A DNA stretch of 64,000 bases from Tubulanus polymorphus (Eukaryota > Nemertea > Palaeonemertea > Tubulaniformes > Tubulanidae). Position numbers and translations under genes: made by a program. Under the pieces are notes generated by a model that saw only the letters and a list, made by a program, of their open reading frames with translations, did no database searches and was not told the DNA's origin. Where the stretch lies: NCBI RefSeq assembly GCF_964204645.1, contig NC_134026.1:25686650-25750649 (forward strand). Direction: 5' to 3'. Numbering within the stretch: position 1 is the first letter of the stretch; each line of letters begins with the position of its first letter. Positions 1 through 10,903 of the stretch are shown here, in pieces.

Positions 1-292
1 CTGGTATCTGGCGGTTGTCTATCTTATCTGACACTTAGTGATTTTGTGTGAACCTATCATTAGATATATATGTAGTTTCAATGAGCTATGCACAACTCAA
101 ACAATGTAGTATTAAGTACTTAGTGACATACCAGTACTAGTACTGAATTAAGTACATTGTCTTCAGTCAAGTTGCTCTTTTATTTGAGAATAAGAATGGT
201 GCCTAACGATATTCTCAGGGGCTAATTTCAATTTACAGTAGTTTTCATTTTCCAGCTACATGTAGTAATTTTTATGTATTCTGGCGATAGGC
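1..292. other. left edge, no gene seen
   Basis: AT-rich non-coding sequence with no open frame, splice pattern or RNA fold that I can support. It abuts the left arm of the snap-back repeat that follows. Confidence 0.5.
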
Positions 293-842
293 ACTAATGT
301 CTATTTATTAATGGATGAGACCTGTTTTTCTGCGATATTTTGCTTACTTTTTGGGGTACATACCTCATTTATGTCTTAACAGAATGCCAAAAATCGCGGA
401 CAACAACTGAATATCCGATATATTTCCAGTTCTGTACCAATTAGATGGATTGGCAAAAAGACTCCTTAAGTCCAGTTGAATGAGAGAGAAAATCCTCCAT
501 TTTGTCAAATTTCTTGAATTTTTACATTGTCACCATGCCTACGAAATGAAGTTATTTTTCTTGTGGGGTCTCAACAACTAAATCAGGGTGGCGTAGGCAT
601 GGTAACAATGTTCAAATCCAAGAAATTTGACAAAATGGAAGATTTTCTCTCTCATTCAACTGGACTTAAGGAGTCTTTTTGCCAATCCATCTAATTGGTA
701 CAGAACTGGAAATATATCGGATATTCAGTTGTTGTCCGCGATTTTTGGCATTCTGTTAAGACATAAATGAGGTATGTACCCCAAAAAGTAAGCAAAATAT
801 CCCAGAAAAACAGGTCTCATCAATTAATAAATAGACATTAGT
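293..842. repeat. long snap-back (foldback) inverted repeat
   Basis: Two arms, 293-543 and 592-842 (251 bp each), are reverse complements around a 48-nt loop at 544-591. They align without net gaps, and I count about seven mismatches (about 97% identity). The outer ends match from ACTAATGTC inward. No clear target-site duplication is visible in the flanks and there is no reading frame, so this is either a foldback MITE-like element or a recent inverted duplication. It lies downstream of the ZRANB2 stop, within about 1 kb, and a read-through transcript would fold into a long perfect-looking dsRNA. Confidence 0.9.
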
Positions 843-1783
843 ACTCGAGTCTACATGGCAAGCAATGATATTTTTGTATTCAATTAATGGTCACATTCCA
901 TCAAATCAGATGCCGATTTCTGCAAAATAAGAACCTCACCAGTAAGAATGCCTATACTCACACTGCAGTTCCATTGATGTTATTTTAGTTTTAATGTGTA
1001 TACATGTAATTACAAATAATTGGAATAAATATTTTTAGAAATAACTGTTCATATCTGCCTGGTTCAGTGTAGCTGATTTGCTTAAGAATCTACAAAGTTA
1101 CTCCTATCCGAGGAAAGATGAAGTCAGCCTTATTCAAGTGCCAGAGCAAATGGCGTACACATAAAATAGTATAACTTTGACCCCCTCCTCATTTCAAAAG
1201 AATGTCCTCATTGCACTAAACCCCTTGTCCGTCTGAAGTGGGAAGGACGGTGTCTACATCGTAACAGCCCTACTGAAGTATAAAGTTTACAACCCCTCTA
1301 AACCATCATAGCTCCCAGAATTTCTGTCAGGCCACTCGTACGCATTAACAGGAAATTCTCCAGGACATAAGGTTTTATCTGCACAGGATCAGTAATAATG
1401 GTACCAGTGATAGAAAAATTCAATGAAAAATTTATTTACTTTTGATGAACAACATTTATTATGTAATTTCAAAGCATACGCACACTCACATTGACATAAT
1501 TTAGACAAAGTATTGAAAACAAGAATATAGTACACGTAGATCAGTTAATCGCACTGTCATGACACATTTTCATTAGTTCCTTCTCCCGTGGTCATTATAT
1601 CTGAAAAATTGAGAAAAGAGCTCTACAGATATTGCAACTTATTAAAACCGGTGCGTACTATTCATCTAAAATAAATAAAGGCATCATTCTCCGGATTAAC
1701 ATATTACTTTAAAGAAAAGAAAGTACAAATGCATATACTTAAAACAAACATAAATACACATTTAACTTGATATCAAATAATAT
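843..1783 (-). other. ZRANB2 3'UTR and downstream flank
   Basis: Non-coding. On the minus strand AATAAA signals lie at 1460..1455 and 1436..1431, about 325-350 bases after the ZRANB2 stop. They are the likeliest poly(A) signals for that gene. Nothing else was recognised. Confidence 0.5.
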
Positions 1784-3717
1784 CTAATTCAAACACGCCG
1801 GTTCAAATATTACAAGGAGAATGAAGGTTTTTAAAAAAGAAACATCCATGTCAAACCTCGACCGTCTATCTCTTGGCGATTGTGATCTTGAACGTGATCT
1901 CGAATATGAGCGTCCCCTTCTGCTGCGGGAATTCCTAGAACTTGACCTAAACACATACAATATACGATTACAAATCCGAAAATGCTGTAATACACATCAC
2001 CGTTCAATTCAGACGTAGTTTTCATCTTGTATTAAACATTATTCACCGGTTTCAGGTGGTGACTGTCAGTCACAGCTACACTAGCAAAATGATGCCATGA
2101 GAGTTTAGGAAAAAAGATAGCGACCTTTTTAACCTTATACCCTCGGTTACCTTGACCTAGATCTTGATCGACTGCGAGAATACGACCGAGACGATGACGA
2201 GCCAGATCTCGATGAGCCGGACGACGGCGAACGTGACTTTTCCTTCGTTGCACCAGGTTTTGTTTCCGTTACATCGGAAGAAAGATCATATTTACTAGAA
2301 TCGGCATTGTCATCATCATCATCATCCTGGAATGAGGTATTGGAACAGAATTTGTATATAAATCAGTGGCAGAAGACTTACGAAGACCCTCAAAATATCA
2401 ATTGCCGCTTAGATATACAGGTACTTTCTCAAAAAGGGCAAAATGTTATCGAAGATAAATCAAAAAGAGCGCTGTCGATCAAAAGCTCTGTCAGAATGCC
2501 TTTATATTATCAATTTGCCATAAAAACATTTCGTAAGAGCCTCAGATTTTGATCCTGATCTGGAGGAATTGTGAGGATTGTAAACTCACATCATCTGAGT
2601 CTAATTTATATTTTGATATGTCTCCATCATCGTCATCATCTTCATCATCATCATCCTCTTCATCTTCATATGTATGATTTGTTTTCGCTATTGGTGGATT
2701 TTCCGAGCTTAAATTTCTCTTTTTCTTCCGTCTTCCAAACTTCAAATGAAAAAAGATCATTTTGTCATATTATTGTGGGATTCTCATCTATAAATTTTAC
2801 CATCATTACACAAATATAGTGCCTCATCAAAGGCTTTCGATATCCAGTTGCATTGAGAGGTATTTGTGGAATATTTTCTAGCCCTCACCTCGTCAAATTC
2901 ATCATCAGAATCTTGCTTCTCTTTGTATTCGACAACTTCATCTCTTTCCATATATCCTCCTCCATATCCTGCAATGAATAATTGAAATGAAGGTACATTG
3001 TATATACTACAAGTATAAGCAAATCTTTACTTTTTGTATATTATTCACAAAAAAGGATTGTTACCATGAATTTAACGTGTTCTTAGAGGTTCTTACCTGT
3101 CCTTGCTTCCAGTTTACCATACTTCGGTGAATTACACATGTTGCATGTATTTCTCCTTGCCCAATTTACGTTTCCACACCTTCAATAACAATCCATTCAA
3201 AACAGATATCAACGTAAGTAATAAACAGGCATCAAAACAAATTTAATCACACAGACACCTACATTTTACATTGCCAGTCATCGGCAGTGAATAACCCTTT
3301 ACTTCGGTCTGCAGCAGCCTTTCCAATTTCAGAACCTCCTTTTTTATAGGAACTACCTTCCATCTTTTCTGTTCAAGAAATTACAGCCCATCATGGACAT
3401 GGTATTAATTGAGTCAACCCAATATCGCAAGCCAAATGATATGCAGAGTCCAGAGTAAAATAAGCTGTGTGCCTACCTTTACCACAGCGATTGCATTTTG
3501 TTCGTTTTGTAAAATTAACATTTCCACATCTTAAAAGGAAACCACAGACTTAATTAAAGTTGACAATTCAATAAAAATTGATTGGAATTTACTTCATCAT
3601 TGACATATTCGATTTTGAAAATTACGTTGAGTCGGAACAAATCCAATCTCCTTCACTTGGACGGAATGCTTTACTTCCTCCTCCACCTCCTCCTTTAGAT
3701 GATGGATCAGCAGCCAT
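1784..3717 (-). CDS. ZRANB2: ZRANB2, Ran-binding-type zinc finger splicing factor
   Basis: Nuclear RNA-binding protein of the ZRANB2 (ZNF265) family, which binds AGGUAA-type 5' splice sites through RanBP2 zinc fingers and works in alternative splicing. Eight exons: 3717-3626, 3529-3483, 3368-3263, 3179-3097, 2968-2889, 2739-2590, 2326-2151 and 1946-1784. Together they encode 298 residues. Finger 1 has Cys26, Cys31, Cys42 and Cys45, with the family motif NVNF between. Finger 2 has Cys79, Cys82, Cys93 and Cys96, with NVNWARR. A family-typical stretch EARTGYGGGY follows, then an Asp/Glu-rich run and an Arg/Ser-rich C-terminus (SRSRSRS). The RS region is shorter than I expect for vertebrates, and the last about 15 residues are hydrophobic, so the terminal exon could have other splice forms. 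The start ATG precedes a Gly-rich leader in exon 1. Confidence 0.95.
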
Positions 3718-3780
3718 TGAAAAATTCTACCCGCTCCTCTATTATTCTGACTTGTTATAAATAAAAAGGAAACAGGTTAA

Positions 3781-3858
3781 ACTGCAGCTATGCAGCATGT
3801 CCCGTGAGAGGACCTGGGGCCTGTGACGGGACATCCTTGTCCCGTCACAGGTCCCGAT
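3781..3858 (+). repeat. left terminal inverted repeat region
   Basis: Starts ACTGCAGC right after TTAA, followed by a copy of the minisatellite core (GTCCCGTGAGAGGACC, 3799-3814). Next comes a perfect 14-bp stem, CCTGTGACGGGACA at 3820-3833 and its complement at 3838-3851, with a 4-nt loop. Compared with the right end it carries a short insertion (TATGCAGCAT) after ACTGCAGC. Confidence 0.8.
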
Positions 3859-4249
3859 GGAAAATGAAAACTTTGCATTTCATAGACGAAATGTCGAAAG
3901 AAACTGCACTCGATCGGTTACTATATACACTCAAAATAATGTTAAGAACATGTTAATAATCGAAATTTGTTCGTAATTTTATTATTTCAGATCAATGATA
4001 TCATCAAATCGAAACATTAAATGTAATAATGAAGATCGGATCAAGAGAAGACAGAACCACAGCTATCGAAATTTCAATTTTTAGTGTATAGACTGACTCA
4101 TACTATCGAAAATAAACTGAATGTATCTTGACAATTTTGGTGCCAATGGTGTTAGTAACCGTTTGTTAAGCGTTACACTGCAAACAAAAGTAAAAGTGGA
4201 GGGGGCAACTTAATGGCCCTAGATCACTCTCGAAAGAGAGAATTCAAAA

Positions 4250-6410
4250 GAGGACCCGATTCAACACACTGTCCCGTGAGAGGACCCGATTTTAAATACT
4301 GTCCCGTGAGAGGACTCGATTCAATACACTATCCCGTGAGAGGACCCGAATCAACACACTGTCCCGTAAGAGGACCCGATTTTTAATACTATCCCGTGAG
4401 AAGACCCGATTTTAGATACTGTTCCGTGAGAGGACCCGATTTTAGATGCTGTCCCGTGAGAGGACCCGAATCAACTTACTGTCCCGTGAGAGGACCCGGT
4501 TCAACACACTGTCCCGTGAGAGGACCCGATTCAACACACTGTCCCGTGAGAGGACCCAATTTTAAATACTGTCCCGTGAGAGGACCCGATTTTGAATACT
4601 GTCCCGTGAGAGGGCCCGGTTTCAAATGATGTCCCGTGAGAGGGCCCGATTCAACACACTGTCCCGTGAGAGGACCCGATTCAACTTGCTGTCCCGTGAG
4701 AGGGCCCGGTTTCAAATAATGTCCCGTGAGAGGGCCCTATTCAACACACTGTCCCGTGAGAGGACCCGAATCAACACACTGTCCCGTGAGAGGACCCGAT
4801 TTTTAATACTATCCCGTGAGAAGACCCGATTTTAGATACTGTCCCGTGAGAGGACCCGGTTCAACACACTGTCCCGTGAGAGGACCCTATTTTAAATAAT
4901 GTCCCGTGAGAGGACCCGAATCAACTTGCTGTCCCGTGAGAGGGACCGATTTTGAATACTGTCCCGTGAGAGGGCCTGGTTTCAAATAATGTCCCGTGAG
5001 AGGGCCCGATTCAACACACTGTCCCGTGAAAGGACCCGATTTTTAATAATGTCCCGTGAGAGGACCCGAATCAACTTGCTGTCCCGTGAGAGGACCCGGT
5101 TCAACACACGGTCCCGTGAGAGGACCTGATTTTAAATACCGTCTCGTGAGAGGACCCGATTCAACACACTGTCCCGTGAGAGGACCCGAATCAACTTACT
5201 GTCCCGTGAGAGGACCCGGTTCAACACACTGTCCCGTGAGAGGACCCGGTTAAACACACTGTCCCGTGAGAGGACCCGAATCAACTTGCTGTCCCGTGAG
5301 AGGGACCGATTTTGAATACTGTCCCGTGAGAGGGCCTGGTTTCAAATAATGTCCCGTGAGAGGGCCAGATTTTAAATACGGTCCCGTGAGAGGACCCGAA
5401 TCAACTTACTGTCCCGTGAGAGGACCCGGTTCAACACACTGTCCCGTGAGAGGACCCGATTTTAAATAATGTCCCGTGAGAGGACCCGAATCAACACACT
5501 GTCCCGTGAGAGGACCCGAATCAACACACTGTCCCGTGAGAGGACCCGAATCAACACACTGTCCCGTGAGAGGACCCGATTTTAAATACTGTCCCGTGAG
5601 AGGACCCGGTTCAATACACTGTCCCGTGAGAGGGCCCGGTTTCAAATAATGTCCCGTGAGAGGACCCGATTTTAAATAATGTCCCGTGAGAGGACCCGAT
5701 TCAACACACTGTCCCGTGAGAGGACCCTATTTTAAATACTGTCCCGTGAGAGGACCCGATTCAACACACTGTCCCGTGAGAGGGCCCGATTCAACACACT
5801 GTCCCGTGAGAGGACCCTATTTTAAATACTGTCCCGTGAGAGGACCCGATTCAACACACTGTCCCGTGAGAGGACCCGGTTCAACACACTGTCCCGTGAG
5901 AGGGCCCGATTCAACACACTGTCCCGTGAGAGGACCCTATTTTAAATACTGTCCCGTGAGAGGACCCGATTTTAAATGCTGTCCCGTGAGAGGACCCGAA
6001 TCAACTTACTGTCCCGTGAGAGGACCCGGTTCAACACACTGTCCCGTGAGAGGACCCGATTTTAAATAATGTCCCGTGAGAGGACCCGATTCAACACACT
6101 GTCCCGTGAGAGGACCCGATTTTAAATACTGTCGTGAGAGGACCCGGTTCAATACACTGTCCCGTGAGAGGACCCGATTTTAAATAATGTCCCGTGAGAG
6201 GACCCGAATCAACACACTGTCCCGTGAGAGGACCCGAATCAACACACTGTCCCGTTAGAGGACCCGATTTTAAATACTGTCCCGTGAAGGAACCCAATTT
6301 TTAATACTATCCCGTGAAGGAACCCAATTTTAAGTACTGTCCTGTGAGAGGACCCGGTTCAACACACTGTCCCGTGAGAGGACCTGATTCAACACACTAT
6401 CCCGTGAGAG
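4250..6410 (+). repeat. 30-bp minisatellite, direct array
   Basis: About 72 tandem units with a strict 30-bp period. Each unit has a conserved core GTCCCGTGAGAGGACCCG and a 10-12 nt variable part drawn from a few classes (TCAACACACT, TTTAAATACT, TTTAAATAAT, TCAACTTGCT, TTCAAATAAT). Because 30 is divisible by three, all frames give long false open frames with decapeptide repeats. The first few units at the left edge and the units at 6284-6409 are the most divergent. Short GTCC/GGAC arms let each core fold into a small hairpin. Confidence 0.97.
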
Positions 6411-7265
6411 GGACAGTATTTAAAATCGGGTCCTCTCACGGGACAGTGTGTTGATTCGGGTCCTCTCACGGGACAGTGTGTTGATTCGGGTCCTCTCACG
6501 GGACATTATTTAAAATCGGGTCCTCTCACGGGACAGTGTATTGAACCGGGTCCTCTCACGACAGTATTTAAAATCGGGTCCTCTCACGGGACAGTGTGTT
6601 GAATCGGGTCCTCTCACGGGACATTATTTAAAATCGGGTCCTCTCACGGGACAGTGTGTTGAACCGGGTCCTCTCACGGGACAGTAAGTTGATTCGGGTC
6701 CTCTCACGGGACAGCATTTAAAATCGGGTCCTCTCACGGGACAGTATTTAAAATAGGGTCCTCTCACGGGACAGTGTGTTGAATCGGGCCCTCTCACGGG
6801 ACAGTGTGTTGAACCGGGTCCTCTCACGGGACAGTGTGTTGAATCGGGTCCTCTCACGGGACAGTATTTAAAATAGGGTCCTCTCACGGGACAGTGTGTT
6901 GAATCGGGCCCTCTCACGGGACAGTGTGTTGAATCGGGTCCTCTCACGGGACAGTATTTAAAATAGGGTCCTCTCACGGGAGAGTGTGTTGAACCAGGTC
7001 CTCTCACGGGACAGTATTTAAAATAGGGTCCTCTCACGGGACATTATTTAAAATCGGGTCCTCTCACAGGACAGTGTGTTGAATCGGGTCCTCTCACGGG
7101 ACAGTAAGTTGATTCGGCTCCTCTCACGGGACATTATTTAAAATCGGGTCCTCTCACGGGACAGTGTGTTGAACCGGGTCCTCTCACGGGACAGCATTTA
7201 AAATCGGGTCCTCTCACGGGACAGTGTGTTGATTCGGGTCCTCTCACGGGACGGTAACTTGAATC
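6411..7265 (-). repeat. 30-bp minisatellite, inverted array
   Basis: About 28 units of the same monomer in the opposite orientation. Positions 6410-6965 mirror 5728-6283 almost exactly, including the order of variant units and a rare unit shortened by two bases (6131-6138 mirrored at 6555-6562). This half therefore arose by inverted duplication of the direct array, not by independent amplification. Confidence 0.95.
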
Positions 7266-7518
7266 GCGGGTTCCGTTGTAAAATCCTGCGTGAAAAAGGT
7301 GCATTCATATCCCCTATTGTCCCCCTGGCCCTGCAGTAAATAAGAATTTATCGGTAGGCCCTTATGTATTTATAAATGAAATCAAAATGGAAAATGTAAT
7401 AATTACAATCGATAGTTGAATTTATTTATTCATAATCGTTATAGACAGAATACATAAGAATATTGAGACTCGAAACCGCTAGCATTGGAATCGACGTTTC
7501 ATGTAAGAATTCTACGTT

Positions 7519-7579
7519 TGTCCCGTGAGAGGACCCATGTCCCGTCACAGGCCCGGGTCCTCTCACGGGACGCTGCAGT
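7519..7579 (-). repeat. right terminal inverted repeat region
   Basis: Read inward from the right TTAA: ACTGCAGC, GTCCCGTGAGAGGACCC, GGGCCTGTGACGGGACAT, then a reversed copy of the core ending at 7519. The two core copies form perfect 17-bp arms around the CCTGTGACGGGAC block. It matches the left end apart from the short insertion there. Confidence 0.8.
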
Positions 7580-7583
7580 TTAA

Positions 7584-8163
7584 CTCATATGATAAAAAGG
7601 AGAGCGATTCGACATAAATTTCAAGGGGGTTATAAATAGATGGTAACCTTCGTAGTGTATTCCACTTACCAGGGGCACGCTTTATTAACCTGTGGATTCG
7701 AATCCTGAAATATAGATATTAAAGGTATTCACGCTGCACCCTGCAAGACCATCGCTTTGGGTGGACCATTGGCGTATAACCTTTAGATTATATCATTATC
7801 TAGTTTATACGTCCATGGATGGACTGATAATGACGTATAGGCGTATGGGCCATAGAAATGGATAATCTGATGGCATTCCATGCGAATCGAACATACATTA
7901 TTCTACCAAGAAACAAAGATTAGGAACTTAAGGGATTAATTTCACCAGAGAAATGTGACCACATTGCAACAGCGAGCGTATGAATTTGGACGAGGCAAAT
8001 TGAAAATTACTACTTTTATTGCATTGTGACAAAAAGCGCGCTTCACGGAGGGGACATTGCCGCAAGTAACCAAGCGGCAATTTATACAAAAATATTGAGT
8101 CTTAACATAATTCTTAGTGAAGCTGGGACCAGTCACGTCATCATCTTGGTTTACTTTCTTGAT
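7584..8163. other. intergenic, between the element and the GPCR
   Basis: No gene supported. It contains GATTCGAATCC at about 7694-7704, resembling the B box of tRNA-derived repeats, and a CAG-bounded stretch that could be a distant 5'UTR exon of ZRANB2 on the minus strand. Neither can be confirmed. Confidence 0.4.
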
Positions 8164-9168
8164 TTACTTTCTTTGACAAATGAGTTTATTTATTTCTTTC
8201 CTAACTTCGCTTCCCGATACGAGATATAGAAAGAAATTTACGGCGTAATTAGTAACGTAAATAAATGATAAAACGCCATGTTTTCGTGGGGATATTAACT
8301 GGGCAATCCAATGTGGTAGAGACAACCCTAGATAGGAAAACGTGAGGATGAGCATCATAACTGTGATTCGCTGTGACCTTTGATCCGTTTTTTTGTGATC
8401 ACTGGACATCGCTTTGAGCTGTACAATATTAGCCACTATGAGAGCGTTAAATGTCATGATAAGCGATGCTGGGAGAAAAACGACAGTGATTATGTAAACC
8501 TGGGTAGTACTGCTGTGGCTAACAGGGTGAGTAGTGAAATAGCATCGCCCTGAAACGTAACGGATGCTAATGTTGTTCAGAGCCACTAATGAACAAAATG
8601 CGGACGTAAGGATGGTGACGATGCGTGCGATTCTTATATCTGAAACTTGGTGAACCAAAAACGGAAAGGATACGGACAAGAAACGCTCAAATGAGACGAT
8701 CACCATAAACCAAGCAGATATGTGTTGCGCGACTGTGGGTAAACTATTCACGATAATGCATCGACTGGTGGAAATTATCGTAATCATTAAATGATAACCA
8801 AAATTCAAAGAAATGAAGTTGACCCAATACATGAAATGAAAGCATAAGACGACTGTATCGGATACAGCGATGGCGGTCAGGTACAGTGAGTATGTCCGCT
8901 GTCGCAATACTGTTACCTGCATTACAACCACGGTGAATGTGTTACCGACAAAACCGGTTAAAATGATTAGGGGTAAAGCAATCGAAGTCAGCCAATATTT
9001 TGACGGTTTCATTGAGGTAAAATTTGTGTAGCGATTTGATATCATAAAATTCCAATAAGAACCGTGTCTAATTGGATACGCAGAACTATAGTTTCCTTCC
9101 ATTTGGCACAAGAAACTAGTTTTGATCGGAACTATGCGATCAGAGTTAGATTTGATTATCATCATCAT
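8164..9168 (-). CDS. class A GPCR, FMRFamide/peptide-receptor-like, intronless
   Basis: Seven-transmembrane rhodopsin-family receptor in one uninterrupted exon, predicted at the plasma membrane. The first ATG in the frame is at 9168 (334 residues). A second candidate at 9102 gives 312 residues starting MEGNYSS, a typical N-glycosylated extracellular N-terminus. The frame stays open a little upstream without another ATG. Visible features: GN in TM1, the conserved Asp in TM2 (AVSDTVV), Cys at the top of TM3 (TSRC) paired with Cys in loop 2 (GRCYF), ERF in place of DRY after TM3, a proline in TM6 (LSLPHW), NFFLY in place of NPxxY in TM7, and a basic helix 8 (EVRKEINKLI). The ERF/NFFLY pattern fits the large lophotrochozoan families of FMRFamide- or myosuppressin-like receptors. 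The ligand is not deducible. Confidence 0.85.
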   Translation of the reverse strand: MMMIIKSNSDRIVPIKTSFLCQMEGNYSSAYPIRHGSYWNFMISNRYTNFTSMKPSKYWLTSIALPLIILTGFVGNTFTVVVMQVTVLRQRTYSLYLTAIAVSDTVVLCFHFMYWVNFISLNFGYHLMITIISTSRCIIVNSLPTVAQHISAWFMVIVSFERFLSVSFPFLVHQVSDIRIARIVTILTSAFCSLVALNNISIRYVSGRCYFTTHPVSHSSTTQVYIITVVFLPASLIMTFNALIVANIVQLKAMSSDHKKTDQRSQRITVMMLILTFSYLGLSLPHWIAQLISPRKHGVLSFIYVTNYAVNFFLYLVSGSEVRKEINKLICQRK

Positions 9169-10903
9169 TATTTTAAAACATAGATGCAAATGATTTTTTT
9201 AACCATCAGTATGATATAGGCCTGCAATATGGATCTCTGGTGGCAAAATATCAATATCTTAATATTTTTTTCAAAAACATATGTATATGCATATTTTTTT
9301 TTCATTTTTCAATATAAATCATAAATACCGGTATATTGGATTTGATTTTAAAATGCCCCGGGCTTGTTTTTTGAGAATTCATTCCCAATGAGATACTTCT
9401 AAATAACACAAAAACAATGTTTCACCGTACACACGAAAAGAGTTATTCATTTTTCACCATGCCACCTCCTTGAGTCCGTATACACTAAAATGTACATGTG
9501 ATCATCAAACAAAATGCACGATGATCTGTTAATTTCGCTCCATGCATGTGAGATGCGCAACGAAGCGTCTTTGAGAAAAACATGAGCAACTACACGTCAA
9601 CTAATGTGAAAACAAACAAAATGCTAAATTTTATTGTAAATCTAGTTTTTTTTATTCACATTTGAGAACAGTGATTCACCAGGTTAAATACGTATCAATA
9701 CAACATAACAAAAGCGCAACAAACAATCACCCATATTCTTAAATAGGAAGTTTAGAAATATCACTGAAAATGCTATTTATAGAGAGACAGACTTTGGAAT
9801 ATCTGATCAGTTAACAGTTTTCTTATTCAATTCCTAATTTGAAAAAAAAGACTTATTATATTTACAATGCCTTACAATTTTCTCTTCCTTCATCAACCCT
9901 CCTTTCATGAACATAAATCGTTAAAATGAACTAAAAATATAGTTCTATCCAGTGAGCTTACGTCTTATTGGTGACAATAATATTGCCCGAAGACATAAAA
10001 CTGCACAGCGTATTTTAAGAATAATATGAACATAAATCAATACAGGTACTACCATACGTACATGTCTAAAATTCAAACTCGAATGTTCTCTATGTATTAA
10101 ATATACACTCATTTCATATTATTTCATGTAAAAAGATTTAAAGTGAAAAGAAACTAAATAAAATCTTGTGAAATTCTACCGTGCGACCATTTCAAATAAA
10201 CCGAATTTCGAAAAGACTTCCTATATAAACTCCACACATTAATATGCAATATATTAAATATATCAACCACCCACCGCCCTCCCCTTCCCCTGATAACAAT
10301 TCTAGTAACTGTGCACTAGGCTTAGTACATAAGAAACAAAGATAATGTTTCCAAACTTTAGACTGACACTACACTTTCTAGAAGTGTCTATCTCCATAAC
10401 AGAGCCCTTGCCGCCCTATTATAGGCAATATACCAAAGCCTTTATTTCAACAAAGATAAAACACACCCTATCGAAATTATCTTAGCAGTAGGCAGCATTC
10501 ATACCATTGCTTTTCTATTTTAGTTCATTGTCTGAGACCAATCATACTGGCCAGTTATACCATTGACTCAAGGGCAAAGAGTCGATGGTTATACCAAAAG
10601 CTTTTCGCACAAAAATCAACGCAGTTCAATCACAGTAAAACGAAATATCCCACAGTTAAAAATTATGATCTGTTTAAATTTTTACATTATTTGTGACAAC
10701 ATTTTCCAATAGAATAAGGCGTGGTGATTTTCACAATTAGGCGAAACTTATCATTCGCTAAACAGGTACGGAATTGGTGAATTAGTTTGGCACAACGTGA
10801 CTAGCAATAGACAGCAAGGCTAAACAATGCGCATTGATTCCTTCACAACTTATAATTTCAGATCTTCTTTATGTAGTAAAGAACTATACCAACAATTAAG
10901 CTG
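9169..10903 (-). other. UBE2W 3'UTR and intergenic DNA upstream of the GPCR
   Basis: Non-coding and AT-rich. Minus-strand AATAAA signals near 9655..9650 and 9633..9628 are the probable ends of a roughly 1.25-kb UBE2W 3'UTR. The remaining about 450 bp to the GPCR start is probably the GPCR promoter or leader, with no motif I can defend. Confidence 0.45.

Larger units (their letters stand above)
3777..7583. mobile_element. TTAA-flanked non-autonomous DNA element carrying opposed minisatellite arrays
   Basis: TTAA occurs at both borders (3777-3780 and 7580-7583). Inside, both ends begin ACTGCAGC in inverted orientation, continue into GTCCCGTGAGAGGACC and then into a CCTGTGACGGGACA block. A TTAA duplication with terminal inverted repeats is the signature of piggyBac-type insertion. 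No transposase frame is present, so the 3.8-kb element is non-autonomous. Its interior is left unique DNA (about 3859-4249), a direct 30-bp array (4250-6410), an inverted array of the same monomer (6411-7265) and right unique DNA (about 7266-7518). It sits 59 bp upstream of the ZRANB2 start codon, either in the promoter or in a 5'UTR intron. A superfamily other than piggyBac is possible because the ends lack the usual CCC start. Confidence 0.75.

Noticed and set aside
5686-7037. Long ORFs on both strands coding decapeptide repeats (CPVRGPDSTH type)
   Set aside because: A period divisible by three keeps frames open on both strands. No splice context, start context or conservation argues for protein.
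4250-7265. CRISPR-like pattern of a conserved core with variable 10-12 nt spacers
   Set aside because: Spacers fall into a handful of recurring classes, the period is exactly 30, the array is inside a eukaryotic TTAA element and no cas genes exist. It is a minisatellite.
7942-8229. Short ORFs overlapping the GPCR 3' end
   Set aside because: Shadow frames with no domain and no codon bias.
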